Assembly: GCF_014851395.1 (NCBI RefSeq) | Contig: NW_024041150.1 | Coordinates: 53,773,897-53,837,896 of the forward strand | Origin: Micropterus salmoides | Lineage: Eukaryota > Chordata > Actinopteri > Centrarchiformes > Centrarchidae | Reading direction: 5' to 3' | DNA length: 64,000 nt | Shown: one piece after another, positions 12,740-24,209 of the stretch | How the letters are laid out: each line of letters starts with the position of its first letter | Numbering within the stretch: position 1 is the first letter of the stretch | Made by a program: the position numbers and the translations under genes | Notes under the pieces: model-generated | Told to the model about the DNA's origin: nothing | Seen by the model: the letters and a program-made list of their open reading frames with translations, nothing else | Databases searched by the model: none

Positions 12740-13239
12740 NNNNNNNNNNNNNNNNNNNNNNNNNNNNNNNNNNNNNNNNNNNNNNNNNNNNNNNNNNNNN
12801 NNNNNNNNNNNNNNNNNNNNNNNNNNNNNNNNNNNNNNNNNNNNNNNNNNNNNNNNNNNNNNNNNNNNNNNNNNNNNNNNNNNNNNNNNNNNNNNNNNNN
12901 NNNNNNNNNNNNNNNNNNNNNNNNNNNNNNNNNNNNNNNNNNNNNNNNNNNNNNNNNNNNNNNNNNNNNNNNNNNNNNNNNNNNNNNNNNNNNNNNNNNN
13001 NNNNNNNNNNNNNNNNNNNNNNNNNNNNNNNNNNNNNNNNNNNNNNNNNNNNNNNNNNNNNNNNNNNNNNNNNNNNNNNNNNNNNNNNNNNNNNNNNNNN
13101 NNNNNNNNNNNNNNNNNNNNNNNNNNNNNNNNNNNNNNNNNNNNNNNNNNNNNNNNNNNNNNNNNNNNNNNNNNNNNNNNNNNNNNNNNNNNNNNNNNNN
13201 NNNNNNNNNNNNNNNNNNNNNNNNNNNNNNNNNNNNNNN
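12740..13239. other. Assembly gap (500 N)
   Basis: A run of exactly 500 N, a conventional placeholder, so the true size is unknown. It lies downstream of the partial butyrophilin-like copy, where that copy's C-type Ig, membrane and tail exons would be expected. Confidence 0.99.
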
Positions 13240-13319
13240 TTTTCAAGATGTATCGAGAAGCACTGTAGTAAAAGTGCTCCTTTGTCTATGTTTTTTTTTT
13301 GTTGTTGTTATATTTTTTG

Positions 13320-13370
13320 CTTGGCCGTTAATCGGAAGGTCGGCGGTTCAATCCCTAGGTTTAGGTTAGC
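13320..13370 (+). repeat. tRNA-derived SINE fragment
   Basis: Holds ggtcggcggttcaatccc, a polymerase III B-box-like sequence (GGTTCAATCCC), without any cloverleaf for a real tRNA. It is a SINE relic. Confidence 0.5.
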
Positions 13371-13399
13371 TGCTCATTTTGTATTTTGTTTCTTGCTGA

Positions 13400-13618
13400 A
13401 CAGGTCAGAGAGTTTTGTTTAGTTAGATTTTGAGTTGTGGCTCTCATTTTGGAAAGACCTCTTTAAGTTAAATTTGTTTCTTTGATTTAAGCAGCATCCA
13501 CCAGCCCTTTTTCCGTTCTTTTGTAAATCCTGCAAATAAACAACTTGCACTTTTACCAAAAACATTCCGGTTCATGTTGCGTCCCTTTCCCCAAGAGCCG
13601 GGTCGTAACAGAGCACTA
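13400..13618 (+). repeat. LTR-like dispersed repeat end
   Basis: A U-rich stretch, then a polyadenylation signal (aataaacaac, about 13536), then a short GC-richer end finishing gagccgggtcgtaaca. This resembles the R-U5 end of a fish LTR. No partner LTR or internal coding region is seen. Confidence 0.4.
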
Positions 13619-14109
13619 AAGCAGAACATAACCTTCATGCTGTAGAGTCTGTGCTTATCGCTTCATCAGATGTAGTGTGCTGTTACTCATCCAGCAGGTT
13701 TGCCAAATCAGTGTCTGAGGGCGTGACCAACTGTTTCCTGTTGTCAACCAGCTAACACATATGATGTTATCCGGCATTCTAAACCCTTCTTACAATATTA
13801 AACACCCATATATACATTTCTGTAGCTCAGGACTGACCCGTGGGAACATTGGCGGTTGCCTAGGGTGCAACACCGGTGTACCCAGTGATAGTAATTAAGT
13901 GCATCTCGCACTGTGAGCCCAGACAGTTTGTGACGAATGGTAACGTAACTCGTAGGGTGAGATTTCTGCCTGTCAGTTGGTTTCGGTTTCACATGCTGCA
14001 TGCAGTCCCAAATTGTGTCGGGTCATAAGGGGATATTAACATCGGAGCAATAACATAGCCTAAAACACTGAGGAGTAAGTTAGTGAACAGTGGATTAATG
14101 CAAACTTAC

Positions 14110-14451
14110 CTACAGCAAGATTGACCCCAGAATCTGTACCAGATGTGGGGACGAGGCACCTGTATGTTCCCGCATCAGAGAGCTTCACTTTGGAGAGTTT
14201 CAGTGAAATGTCTCCACGCTTGAGTTTGTTGACGGACAGTGATGTTCTCCCCATGAACGATGGATGCTCCTCAAACAAAAGCTCCACACCATCTCGCCTC
14301 AAATGGACAAATCTGGGTTCTAGGTCAGGTCTTGCCCACTCCACAGTGAGATCAGCAGCATTCACAGCAGGTTCCAGGTAACATGGCAAAATGATATCAT
14401 CACCAACCATCGCCACTATTGGCAGAGATGGAGCAGTCACCTGAGACTGAC
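14110..14451 (-). CDS. Butyrophilin-like copy A, Ig V-set exon
   Basis: A 342-nt minus-strand exon, phase 1 at both ends, with acceptor ttag before 14451 and donor gtaagt after 14110. It encodes a V-set Ig domain: first cysteine in IILPC, tryptophan in VEWARPD, and the D-x-G-x-Y-x-C signature in DAGTYRC. The sequence is nearly the same as the V exon of the complete gene at 27506-27847 (same length, same splice phases, only scattered substitutions). Such domains belong to the butyrophilin/MOG/B7-like family of surface ligands that modulate T cells. It pairs with the leader exon at 16414-16531. The C-type Ig, membrane and tail exons are not found below 14110; they may lie in the gap or be absent. 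It is either a partial duplicate or an incompletely assembled gene. Confidence 0.85.
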
Positions 14452-14617
14452 CTAAGGGGGCAAAAAATCTCTTTTTTAATTCCTATTTATACTCACTGGG
14501 ACTACAGTATGTAGCTGGCTATCTAACTTCGGCTGAAACCCTGTCCTTGTTACCCTTCAGCATACAGTGTCAAGGGCAGCAAGCATGTACAAGAGCTGGT
14601 GTCAGCAGCAGCTTAAG

Positions 14618-14997
14618 TGTAATTTATACTTCTGCGTCAAATCAACGACGTAGCCTCTGCGTAGCCCCCTGCCCTACGGCGTCTCCTACAGCGTAGCCTG
14701 ACGTGCACCTCCTCAAAAATGTACCTACACGTCAAGTCGACACGAACCGTAAGCTCTGTGATTGGTTGGCTAGGTAGCCTCGCAATGCCTCCATGCCGAC
14801 AGGAAGTGCCCGTGCTTTGAAGTAACTTTTACTAGTGGCCAAAACAGCGGCTGTAACACGGTGGCGCAATATATTTGACCGTCACAACCCGAGCGAAATC
14901 ATTCATTTCATTATCAGAATGTGATCCACTCAGTCGATAACATTTGAAAAGGCTACACCATCCGCACGTATACAATTTTACCCCCATTCATGTTGGC
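14618..14997. mobile_element. Harbinger/MITE-like repeat inside copy A
   Basis: Begins taatttatacttctgcgtc and is repeated in reverse orientation at 60738-61092, including the interior. It lies within an extra stretch of roughly 1.3 kb in the leader-to-V intron of copy A that is missing from the corresponding intron of the complete gene, so the insertion probably followed the duplication. No transposase is seen. Confidence 0.55.
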
Positions 14998-15689
14998 AGA
15001 GTGCTGAACCAGAAGTTAGCCTGCTCGGCCGGTTTGGTAGCTGGTCAGAAGACTGTAGTTAACAACTGTAATCAATGTAGATTACGTCTTTGTTTGTAAA
15101 TTCTTGTTGACTTAATAATAAACCATTTCAGAGTTGGATCCATTTGTTTGGATGGAGAACAATGGAGAGAGGCGTTCTTTCCACCGCTGTAAGTACTGCC
15201 ATTAGGCCTAGCCGTGTCACACTCACAGATGCAAAGAACATTGTCTTCCATTATAAACTCTACGCAAACAGCAAGCATCTATTGAAGCAGCACAGCAATG
15301 TGAAACTTCAATCAATGTTTTTTGTTTTGTAAAAGCACTGAAACCTTCTCTTATAAATGCATGTGCAAAACAGTAATGTTAGTTTTAAAGTCGAAACACT
15401 TCAACAGACAGTGGCGTTAAAAAACATTATGCTTCGTAAACATCATACTCATTGTCGAGAGGGACCTGCTTTGTTTTTAGTATTTTTAAATTGACTGATT
15501 GTATTTATAGCCCATATAATACAGCGTCCCCTGGTCTGAGAGGCTGCAGTGTTTTCAGTTAGGCTAGTTGTTGACTCCTCAGGTTTGTCATTGTACCACT
15601 AAAGTGGATTCATTTCTAAAATGTGCAGCTGAACAGGTTTCTTCTCACTTTTAAGGATGGGGTGCAGTGGTTGAAAGTAAGTGTAACAT

Positions 15690-15815
15690 GATGAATAATG
15701 TGACTATTTACTTTTAATACCCAGTAATAAGTAAAGTAATATTTTTACTTTTTTAATGATTAATAATAAAAAGTAACTCATTACAATTTCTTTCTTTAAT
15801 TTGCCCAACACTGCT
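15690..15815. repeat. Dispersed repeat with alternating GTAAC/TTACT motifs
   Basis: Contains repeated tttactt/agtaa words and ends tttgcccaacactg, a form common in fish transposon ends. A related patch precedes the duplicated block at about 53000-53150 (acccccaacactg). Confidence 0.35.
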
Positions 15816-16413
15816 GCTAGATATGACGTATAAGCTGATGTGCCACATAGACATAGTGCTGCTTTCTGCCGCCTTGTTGCGTGCCCATCGCTGTGATGAC
15901 GTTGCACCAAATCCCGTCTGTACTGTTTTGTAGTAGTAGTAGTAACTGTCTCAGCAGTGAGCCCATACAGTTACAGTATGCCCCGAGGGGATAACAGGTC
16001 CCAGCCAGAACAGCTGAAATATTTGTCACACAGTGTTACAGAGAGTTTAAGGTTATAAAGCTTCCTTTTATATGGGCGACTGTTAGTTTGGAAATATATA
16101 AAAGCTTTTTGTCATGTCAGAGTGTGAGCAAATGGCTAAAAAAGTATTTCTTATGAATTCAACTTTTCATTTGTAACATGATTATTTCTTATTTCAAACA
16201 TTACACTCAAAATACATAGAATCTTGTGGACTTCTTTACTTTAAGAAGAAAACATGGGTTGAAAATATGTTGTAAAATTTAACGCAGACCTTTAGTGTAA
16301 ATTGCTTTTGTAGTTGTGTTGTATCACATGACCAGTATATTACAGTATAATTTTGTTAAACTATATTTAAACTGAAACCAAGGGCTTTCACCATCTGTTT
16401 GTGTGTAATTTAC

Positions 16414-16531
16414 CTCTACAAGAGTGTGTTAGGAGAAGGAGGACGGCAGCGTGACACAAAACCATTGAACTGAAACCAATGACCTGTGGTCTCAAGATGA
16501 GGATCTCCTTTATGTAAGTCATCCTGGAGTT
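16414..16531 (-). CDS. Butyrophilin-like copy A, leader exon
   Basis: A minus-strand exon with acceptor ttacag before 16531 and donor gtaaat after 16414. ATG is at 16522-16520, with a second in-frame ATG shortly before the hydrophobic core MVLCHAAVLLLLTHSC, a plausible signal peptide. It ends in phase 1 and joins in frame to the V exon, giving ...SCRGQSQV. The second ATG gives a more typical signal peptide length. It is the paralogue of the leader exon at 29429-29543. Confidence 0.75.
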
Positions 16532-17159
16532 CTGTAAATAAAAATAAGTCAGAAAAATATGTGGGACCAGATTACCCCAGCCACTTATTTTAAAAACATA
16601 AAGCGGGAAAAACAACTTCAAAAACGTTCAACTTAATCCACAATTTCTGTTTCTTTTTATCTCATATGTTATAGCTCAGTTTATTTGCCAACTGTATTCA
16701 TACAATAATTTGTATTTATAAATCACTTTTGGTTTTCCATATGCAGTTTCTTTGTCTATAATGTTTACAAAATGTAACGACAGATGTCAACCTCATTTTA
16801 TGTGTTATAAGCAACTGGCTGGTGCGTCAAAAACTTACAGGTGAATGAACAAACATTGCAACAGAGAATTGCAGTTTCACTTTCAATCTAAAAACAGGTT
16901 ATAAATAATTACAATAATGGCATGTTAGAAAGTGGAATCACTAAAGTCACCAATTTAACATAAGTGAGTCATGTAAAAATGCGACATACCTTTTGTGTGT
17001 TGGTGTCCATGAGTCGCCTCACCTCAGAGAAGAAGGCTGCCCGGTCAAAGTCCAGAATAAATTAGCCTGAAATAAAACCGTCTGTACTTTTACCTCAGCC
17101 CTCTAGTGTAAGGAGTCGGCACAAAACACTAACATGACAGCATGAGTTTAACTGATTAA

Positions 17160-17560
17160 TATGCAGTAAACAGACAGGACACCTTAGGGTTTAACTTAAA
17201 TGAGCAGTCCAGAAAAACAAGGTAGTCCAACAAAGACCAGAACAAAACCAAATAATAGTCCCACCAGGGGACAAGGAAATAATTCAGAGAAAACATAAAC
17301 ATTCGAGAAGGGCAGAGTTTATGACAAACAAGCAGAACTGGTAAATTCAGAATAGGGATCAAGTTGCAGACTGACGCCAACGATATGAATGATATGATGT
17401 TATATAGACTGGACAAAACAGAAAGCGATACATTTACACAGGCAGGGAGGGGGGTAACAGGTGAAACTAATCATGATACAGACAACAGACACAAACCAAG
17501 GCTGAATTTCAAAATAAACCAGGGAAACAGACCTTTATCTGACAGACAAATCTAACCAGT
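17160..17560. repeat. Upstream flank shared by both butyrophilin-like copies
   Basis: Words such as aaacaaggtagtccaacaaa and agcagaactggtaaat recur at about 31040-31260 in the same order. With the matching leader exons, V exons and V-exon downstream flanks this marks a direct duplication of about 4 kb (about 13.63-17.55 and 27.27-31.40 kb). Confidence 0.6.
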
Positions 17561-17618
17561 AACAACAGTAAGATCTAAACAAAGTCAAAATCAAGCAAAT
17601 CAAAGTAACTAATCACAG

Positions 17619-17622
<4 letters not shown>

Positions 17623-17654
<32 letters not shown>
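17623..17654. repeat. (TG)n microsatellite
   Basis: Sixteen TG dinucleotides in a row. Confidence 0.95.
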
Positions 17655-17655
<1 letters not shown>

Positions 17656-18052
17656 TTTGTATTGCACTTTGATTTTCATTCATTCTGTTTACTTATTATT
17701 ACTTTTAACGGCAGACAATGAACTTTGGACCTGCTCCAGCCTGAAGCTGGCAGCTGTTAAAAATACCATAGTAACAAGAAACAGTTGGTTGGAACGAGGA
17801 AGTTGTCCATGTCGGTACAACTCTTTCTCAAAACTGGGGACACGCCAACCACCATCTACTGCAGATAATACACTGACTGTGAAAAGCACCTCATACAGCC
17901 CCACTTCAAAAATCCTACTCAGCACCTTTATCTTAGTTTACACTGTACATGAACGAAACATTTATGTGTCAATATTTAATTGTAAGACAATTATTAACAC
18001 AATAGTAAATGTTTTTAATAAAATTTTAATGTTTTCAAAATATATTTCACAG

Positions 18053-18250
18053 CTGGCTCTGTGATCCCGGAGAGTCCTGTCTTTCCTGTGACGGAGGGAG
18101 ACAATGTGACATTGTGCTGCAGAAAGAAGCAGACGTCCTCCAACCTTATCAATGAATTCTTTAGAGGGCCACTTCACTGAGATCATGACCATCCACAGTG
18201 TTACTAGACTTAATGAATCAGCAGAGAGCTGGTTTACGGTCAGAGGTTTC
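18053..18250 (+). pseudogene. Broken Fc-receptor-like Ig exon
   Basis: After an acceptor (tttcacag) the plus strand reads GSVIPESPVFPVTEGDNV then TLCCRKKQTSSNL, the classic beginning of an Fc-receptor-like Ig domain in fish. The frame meets a TGA at about 18178. The expected continuation EIMTIHSV is present in a shifted frame at about 18178-18205, so a frameshift or small deletion has destroyed the domain, and the second cysteine is not seen. No flanking exons were recognised. Confidence 0.6.
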
Positions 18251-18429
18251 TGTGCTTTTAACTTTTGTCCAGTTTTTATTCAGTGATGCTTTGTACCTTA
18301 CTTTTGTTGAGTTCCATGTTTTAAAACTTGATAAATGTATTACAAATGCCTTCATAACTGACTGTGCCGTGCTCTCTGGTCCAGCTACCAATGAGTTACA
18401 ATTGAGAATAGTTACAAAAAATGTTGGTG

Positions 18430-19260
18430 GTGGTGTGGTGTGAGGACAGAGAGGACCCAAATGCAACGCTCAGAGGAAAGGAGGTTTATTGAGGGGAAAA
18501 AGGGGTTGAAGGACCGGAGTGGAGGGAGAAGTGGAAGCTGGGGAAACACAGACACGTTGAACCGAGTTAACTGGGACCAGAGAGCCGGGGGACAGGGGCC
18601 GAGGAAGGGAGGATGCAAGGGAGAACTGGGAGGACGCCGTGGGGGAAGCCCGGAGAGGAGAGGACCGGAGGATGAGCCCAGCCGACAGAACGGACGACGA
18701 GGGTGAGTGAACCTGGGCGGACAGAAAGACAGTAGTGCGAGGAATAACCGGGGGCTGGAAAACAAAGGTTATTTAAACCTGCGCTTGAGAAGTTGGCACC
18801 AGGTCGGGAGCGATGACGATCAAGTAAGAATGGTGTGGAGAACCGGGGTTGAAATACTGGCAGGTGTGGCAGGCTGACGAGGTGGCTGATGAGGTGGCTG
18901 ATGAGGTGCGGGTCGTTGGCTGGGCTCAGGAGCAGAGGGAGAGAGAGAGCACACACACAGGGGAGAAAACACAGGGAGGCAGGCAGGGAACAGAGAAAAC
19001 GTCTCGGGTTACCTATGTAACCCTGGTTCCCCGAGAAGGGGAACTGCGTCGGTTTCGACACTATGGGCGTTCCCGTAGTGTCGTAACCGACGCAGTTTGA
19101 GTTCCCTCGAAGGGGAACCAAGGAAAAAGCAGAGTAACTGAATAAAAGGAGAACAAACAAGGACACTCGCCGTCAGCCGGGCCGCCACCACAACAAAGAC
19201 GGTGTCCTGAGTCTCTGATGTGTTTGAGCCTTTTGTATCATGCACAGACCGGAGGAATGG
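18430..19260 (-). repeat. LTR-like GA-rich dispersed repeat with a nested hairpin element
   Basis: In the minus orientation a polyadenylation signal (aataaacctcc) is followed by gcatttgggtcctctc, a pattern seen at LTR ends in fish. The body is unusually GA-rich on the plus strand. A palindromic element (19000-19130) is inserted in it. The open frames across it lack domain features and I do not regard them as genes. Confidence 0.45.
19000..19130. repeat. Palindromic hairpin element
   Basis: 22-nt arms at 19042-19063 and 19076-19097 pair with one mismatch around a 12-nt loop. They are flanked by smaller palindromes (gggttacctatgtaaccc; gttccccgagaaggggaac) and by a second gttccct/aggggaac pair at the right end. 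It is MITE-like, with no coding capacity. Confidence 0.7.
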
Positions 19261-20534
19261 ACTGACAAGGCACAACTCAGCTGACACTGTTGGTTTACAG
19301 GCAGAGGTTTCCAAAACGATAAGGCAGAAATCTAGGTCTAAACAAGCACTAGTCTAATACATTGAGGTGAAACACTACGAAATAATACTGAGGAAAATGG
19401 CTGGAACTCTGTTATGCGAACAAGATGATCTGGCAACTACACAAAGGCTAAAAGGATATTTATACACATAGGCCCGAAACACTTTCTGTCTCTTTCTAAA
19501 CCATATCATCAGGTTCATTACACAGTCAGTTTCATCTGGGTCCGTGGTATACTTGCAGTGTATGCTCATCATTGCATTGATCATGATACATTAGTTCTGG
19601 TTACACATCAGTTTGGATGTGCGTTTGAACATCAAATGGACAATTGTGTCATTCGTCCATGTAATGATTCACTGACGGTTGTATAATTTCACACAATGGT
19701 AGAGACAGTGTTTTTCCATTTATTCATTAAACTCATTTTGAAGCGCACACAAGTCTAGACTGCAGCTCTGTCATCCACTGTGACTGTATTAACAATGAAG
19801 AAGCTTTTATTTATGGGGTTTATTTATTCATACAGAGAAACAGAAAATTTATACTGGTACTTTTGATACTTGAACAAAAAATGACAATGACTGGAAAACA
19901 AGATGTAAATAATGTAATATAATGTAAGTTAATAATAAGATGTAAATAATAATAATAAGAATAATTTTAACCCTTAAAATACGAGGTTAATCGCGATGTG
20001 AAAAATCAGACAGCATTTTGAAACTTTTATACTACAAGAGATATATTTAAAATAAACCATTACAACTATTGTCATCAGATACAATACTAGTAAACATATT
20101 TACAGGTTTATGTGATTATTTTATCATGCCTCTGTTTTAAAATTTTTCAACTTCTCATTAATTTGGTTTTGACACAAACTTTCTGTAACACTTATTTCCT
20201 TCTCTCCCCATTTCAGTTCTGAACTGTCACTCACTGCCACCAGAGGACACTGAGTACTGTAAACTGCAGTAAAACGGAACAGTTAATATGAACAGAACAA
20301 ACATTTTGACAGATTCATTTAAGATCATTTAAAATGAGCAATTATTGAAAATTGGTAAAACTGAGAACAATTAGCCTTACCCAGTGGTGGAAGGAATGTT
20401 AAAATAGTCAGTAATCAAATATAGACACAGCGGTATGCCTTTGTTAGATGATGATGGTGACGAGTTGACAGGAGACAAGAAGGAGTGAGAATGCATTAAG
20501 GGACAATGTCAAGTTTAGCCCCCTCTTCCTCTGA
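19261..20534. other. Intergenic or 3' flank, no gene recognised
   Basis: AT-rich sequence downstream of the stop of the complete butyrophilin-like gene. It probably includes that gene's 3' UTR near 20534. No exon is supported. Confidence 0.4.
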
Positions 20535-21100
20535 TTACTCTGTCTGAAGTTTCACCAGAATCTCATCCCTCTGAGATTTTATCACCTTCAGGTGTTCATT
20601 AATTGGCTCCTTTAAATTCTCAAGTTTTATTTTTCGTTCTGTTTTCTGAAGCACCTCCTCCTCTGTTCTCTGAAGTAGTTTTTTTGTGTCCTCTAACAGT
20701 TTTCCAGTTGCTTCTTTTCTCTTCTGTAGATCTGTTATGATCTCTCGATAGGTATTTTTCTTCTCATCCCTAAATGCGTCGGACTGAAGTCTCTTGAATA
20801 CGTTAATCTGCCTCTCAATCCATTCTGGGAGTCGTTCAAGTTGAAATCTGTAGTTATCCAGTTCTGTCTTGTATTCTTTCAGTGCACCAACTGCCTTTAT
20901 TACTATCTCAGACTCTTCTTCATTCCTTTGTAACTCTTCATTAAGTTTGTTCACCATCTTATCTAAATACACAAGTTGTTCACTGTCTGTCATGTGCTGC
21001 ACTCTTTCTCCTTCAAGCAGTAACTGAAGTTCTGCATCGTTGCTAAATGTTTTGATCTTCTTTGATGTGTCTCCCCGTTCTGCTTGATCTTCATCATTTT
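20535..21100 (-). CDS. Butyrophilin-like gene B, coiled-coil cytoplasmic tail exon (last)
   Basis: A minus-strand exon entering in phase 1 after acceptor tttatacag and ending at TAA (20537-20535): 188 codons after the split one. It encodes a highly charged, Lys/Glu-rich helical region with heptad-like hydrophobic spacing (for example ELQLLLEGERVQHMTD, YLDKMVNKLNEELQR, LLEDTKKLLQRTEEEVL), predicted as an extended coiled coil. No cysteine-rich or B30.2/PRY-SPRY domain follows, unlike mammalian butyrophilins. It joins in frame with the membrane exon (…KIS/K-ND…). The five exons total 1416 nt including the stop, that is 471 residues. The tail probably drives oligomerisation or binds cytoplasmic partners; this is inference. 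Confidence 0.85.
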
Positions 21101-21426
21101 CTGTATAAATAGAACCAATAATGGTGTTAATTTTCAAGTTTAAACCTTGTCAATTTAATAATACTTACTTTGTCGTTAGCCCTGCCTTTTTGGTTTTACA
21201 AAAATAGCTGGATTTAACTGTGAGTTTATTGCAACCAACGCTGCAGGCCAAACGGACAAGGAGTAGGTTTTCTTCAGATTTATAATTCAAAGCATAGGAA
21301 AGAACCACATCCTGACCAATCAGCTGTCACAAAATATTAATACAGAATCCCAGTGTAGACAAAATACTTCATATAAAAGGTTCAAGTACAACAGAGGAGA
21401 GCGAGATCCTTACAATCAAGAAAGTA

Positions 21427-21965
21427 CACTGTATTGCCAAAAGTTTTGGGTTCTTAATCCGTAGGGTTTCATGTGGAGTTGTTCAATTTGCAGCTATAAC
21501 AGCTTCATCTCTTCTGAGAAGGCTGTCCAAAAGGTTTAGGAGTTTGTTCATGGGAATTTTTGACCATTGTTTTAGAAACACATTTGTGAGGTCAGGAACA
21601 AATGTTGAACGAGAAATCCTGCTGCAGTCCCAGCTCAAATTCATCCCATAAGTGTTCTGTTGGGTTGAGGTCAGGACTCTGTGTAGGCCAGTAAAGTCCA
21701 CACCAAACACTCTCATCCAAGGTCCTTGGATGGTATGCCAAAGCATTAACAGTAATATCACACGCATATATAAAAGAGAAAAAAATAATGTCACATAAAT
21801 TATTAATTTTCCAAAAGGACAAATAAATATCTACCATTGGAATCGTAATCCCAGAGTTAACACAGGTGATTGGTAACCAGTTTTGTGAGACCAGTTGAGC
21901 GAAGGTTAACTTTTTTTCCAGAGAGTTAGATTGACTTATCACCTCCTCTGGCCAATGTCTTTATC
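21427..21965 (-). pseudogene. Tc1/mariner transposon remnant
   Basis: Opens at a TA with cactgtattgccaaaag, a Tc1-type terminal sequence. The minus-strand translation holds YWPTQSPDLNPTEHLWDEF, the last catalytic block of the transposase, in one frame and neighbouring pieces in another. The 5' half is missing. Confidence 0.75.
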
Positions 21966-23636
21966 AGGCTCAGGCTATATATGACACCTGTTTTATTTTG
22001 TTCATCCTCTGCTTCATCATCTGTCCTTGCTATGCCTGTGGTTAGTGTTAGTTGCCCAGGTATGTGAAAGGAATACTTTCATGCACATCTTTTTCACCTT
22101 GATTCTAGTTGCTTACCTGTTTGAAACACTGTTAGGAATCTCCTTTTTGCCCCTCCTGTGACTAGTGATGGCCAAATTCTGTGTTCTGTAGCATTATCGC
22201 TTTCCAACACAATAGTGTCAAAAATGGTTCAGTACTTGGAGCTTCATTCAGCAAATGCACACCACCAGCTGCTGGTGAAGATGTGGACTAATTCAACAAG
22301 GCTGACGACCAAAAAATGCAATTCGGCAAATATGTTAATGCCAACCCAGAAGAAAATTTATTGCACTCATTGGTTGCTCTTTTACAGCAGGAGATGCACA
22401 AAATTGCAATTTAAGGCTTGATTTTAGTGTTGTAGCTACCACCTGTCTCTCATATTTTGGCCCTATAATTCACTAGCAGATATAAGTGAGAAAGCAATTA
22501 GCAGCAGGAATCATTATAATTGAGACTTGATGGCAATACCTTGCTTGGTCTCATTAACCCTGCAACTTTTGCTCAACAGACAGCACCTCTGCCTCTTCAC
22601 TATATCTCTGCATGTAAAATGAATGATTGGCTTTAAAAAAAAAAAAACAGCTTTGAAGAATATTCTCTCACACACACACAATGACCATCCAAACACCCAA
22701 TACTACAATGCCTATAAAAGTATTCACTCCCCTTGGATGTTTCACCCTTTTATTTCTTTTATACGTGGAATAATAATCAATATAATTAGGCTTTTTTGAC
22801 AAGAATTTGCAAAAAAACCCTCTTTAATATCAAAGTGAAAAGAGATTTTTAAAAACTAATGTCAATTAAAATGTATAAGGTAAAGAAGATGACTGCATAA
22901 ATGTCCACCCCCTTTCTTGAAAAGTCTTTGTGATATAATTTGCCCTTTGTCCAGCTAACAGGGTTATTATGTTACTTTGTTTCTGATTCTTTTTGTATTC
23001 AGATTATATATTCAGAGCAGGGTGCCATCTTTTTGGGAGACTTCACTTTTCACTTTTCTGCATGTGAGCAATTGCAATGAGACACAATTTAGACTACACT
23101 TTTTTGTTGTTAGTAATGCTGTGGAGGTTTGTAGTGCTACAATTAAGGTCAGTAGTGGCAGCACTCCTGGGCACTCCTCAGCGTAGTCTGCCTCTCCAAC
23201 TGACCTCTGCTTAGTTTTGAACAATTTATTGTAATAAAGAAATTTTATTAATCCTACCATCCTATACTTATAGTTTTTATTATAGCTTCACGTGTCTCTC
23301 TTTTTTTTTTATTGCTTAAAAATAAATACGTTTTGGTGCATTTAGAAACAGGCCTCTGTCTCATCAGTAACGTTCCTGTGCGCCTTTTTTCTTTATCTTC
23401 TTCAAATAATAAAGGTTCAAATGTTTCCTGGGGTGCAATTCCCTAGGTGGCATAGTTTGGCTTTCATTCAGTTTGCCCCTTTCTTAGTCCACCATGGCAC
23501 ATTAACAATGCAGCTACAGTCTGTTAGCTGTTAGCTTAGCTTACCATAAACTGGACAGTAAGTCTGCTACATATATTTTATAACTACCATCAAACTGCTG
23601 TAAATTATAAAGAACTTGAATAAATTTGTAACTCAC
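21966..23636. other. Intron of gene B, no further exon
   Basis: Between the tail and membrane exons. Apart from the Tc1 fragments listed I see no exon or known element in it. Confidence 0.4.
22705..22970. repeat. Tc1-like terminal fragment
   Basis: Contains tataaaagtattcactcccc and further along cctttgtccagc-like sequence, resembling one end of a Tc1 element. No coding part is seen. Confidence 0.45.
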
Positions 23637-23759
23637 TGATTTTGTGATGATCTCTATATTTCCACGCAGCCAGAACAAGAATAAGAACACATGTGAACCA
23701 AACAGCCACTGTGATGCTGAGACGAACAGCAGAAGTAGGTGGGACAACAAAAAAATCAT
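23637..23759 (-). CDS. Butyrophilin-like gene B, transmembrane exon
   Basis: A 123-nt minus-strand exon, phase 1 at both ends, acceptor tgatttcag, donor gtgagt. It encodes a stalk (DDFFVVPPTSAVRLS), a single hydrophobic helix (ITVAVWFTCVLILVLAAW) and a basic stop-transfer segment (KYRDHHK). It lies between the C-type Ig exon and the coiled-coil tail, as expected for a type I membrane protein. Confidence 0.85.
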
Positions 23760-24209
23760 CTGAAATCAAAACACACAAAAAATTTTAATATTCTTATAGT
23801 CACAAGGTGATAATTTGTCCTATTCACTGGTTGCTGAAGGCCAAGAAGGTGAGTCTTATCTGTGTCTGTCTGTAGGAATAAAGGGAGAGAAGGAGAAAAA
23901 CAGAAACAAAGGAAGTTGCTATGAATGCAAAGATCTGTTGAGACTTTGGACAATGAATAATAGCCCTCGTCCCCAATCAGTGTCTCATTGTTAGCCAAGA
24001 TGAACTGGAACTAAAGACAACTGACCAGTAAGTGCTACCAGTGACACTGAGTATATGTTGTGGTAGAGGGCTTTGTGGTCATTACTTACCCTAGATGTGG
24101 CAGTAGTAAATAGAGGCCAGCTTTGCGCGCTCCTGCGAAGCGTTTTCTGGGGTTTATCTTTTGATATCACCCACCATGGGGCCACATTGGCGCAGTCACA
24201 AGTCTAGTT

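Noticed and set aside
12623..13369. Open frames spanning the first gap
   Set aside because: They consist almost entirely of N; the same applies to frames at 36000-36849 and 57088-57901.
13320..13370. Possible tRNA gene
   Set aside because: Only a B-box-like sequence is present; no acceptor stem or anticodon arm can be formed, so it is a SINE relic.
18412..19314. Overlapping frames of 80-200 codons on both strands
   Set aside because: The region is a GA-rich LTR-like repeat with a nested hairpin; there are no domains and the composition explains the lack of stops.
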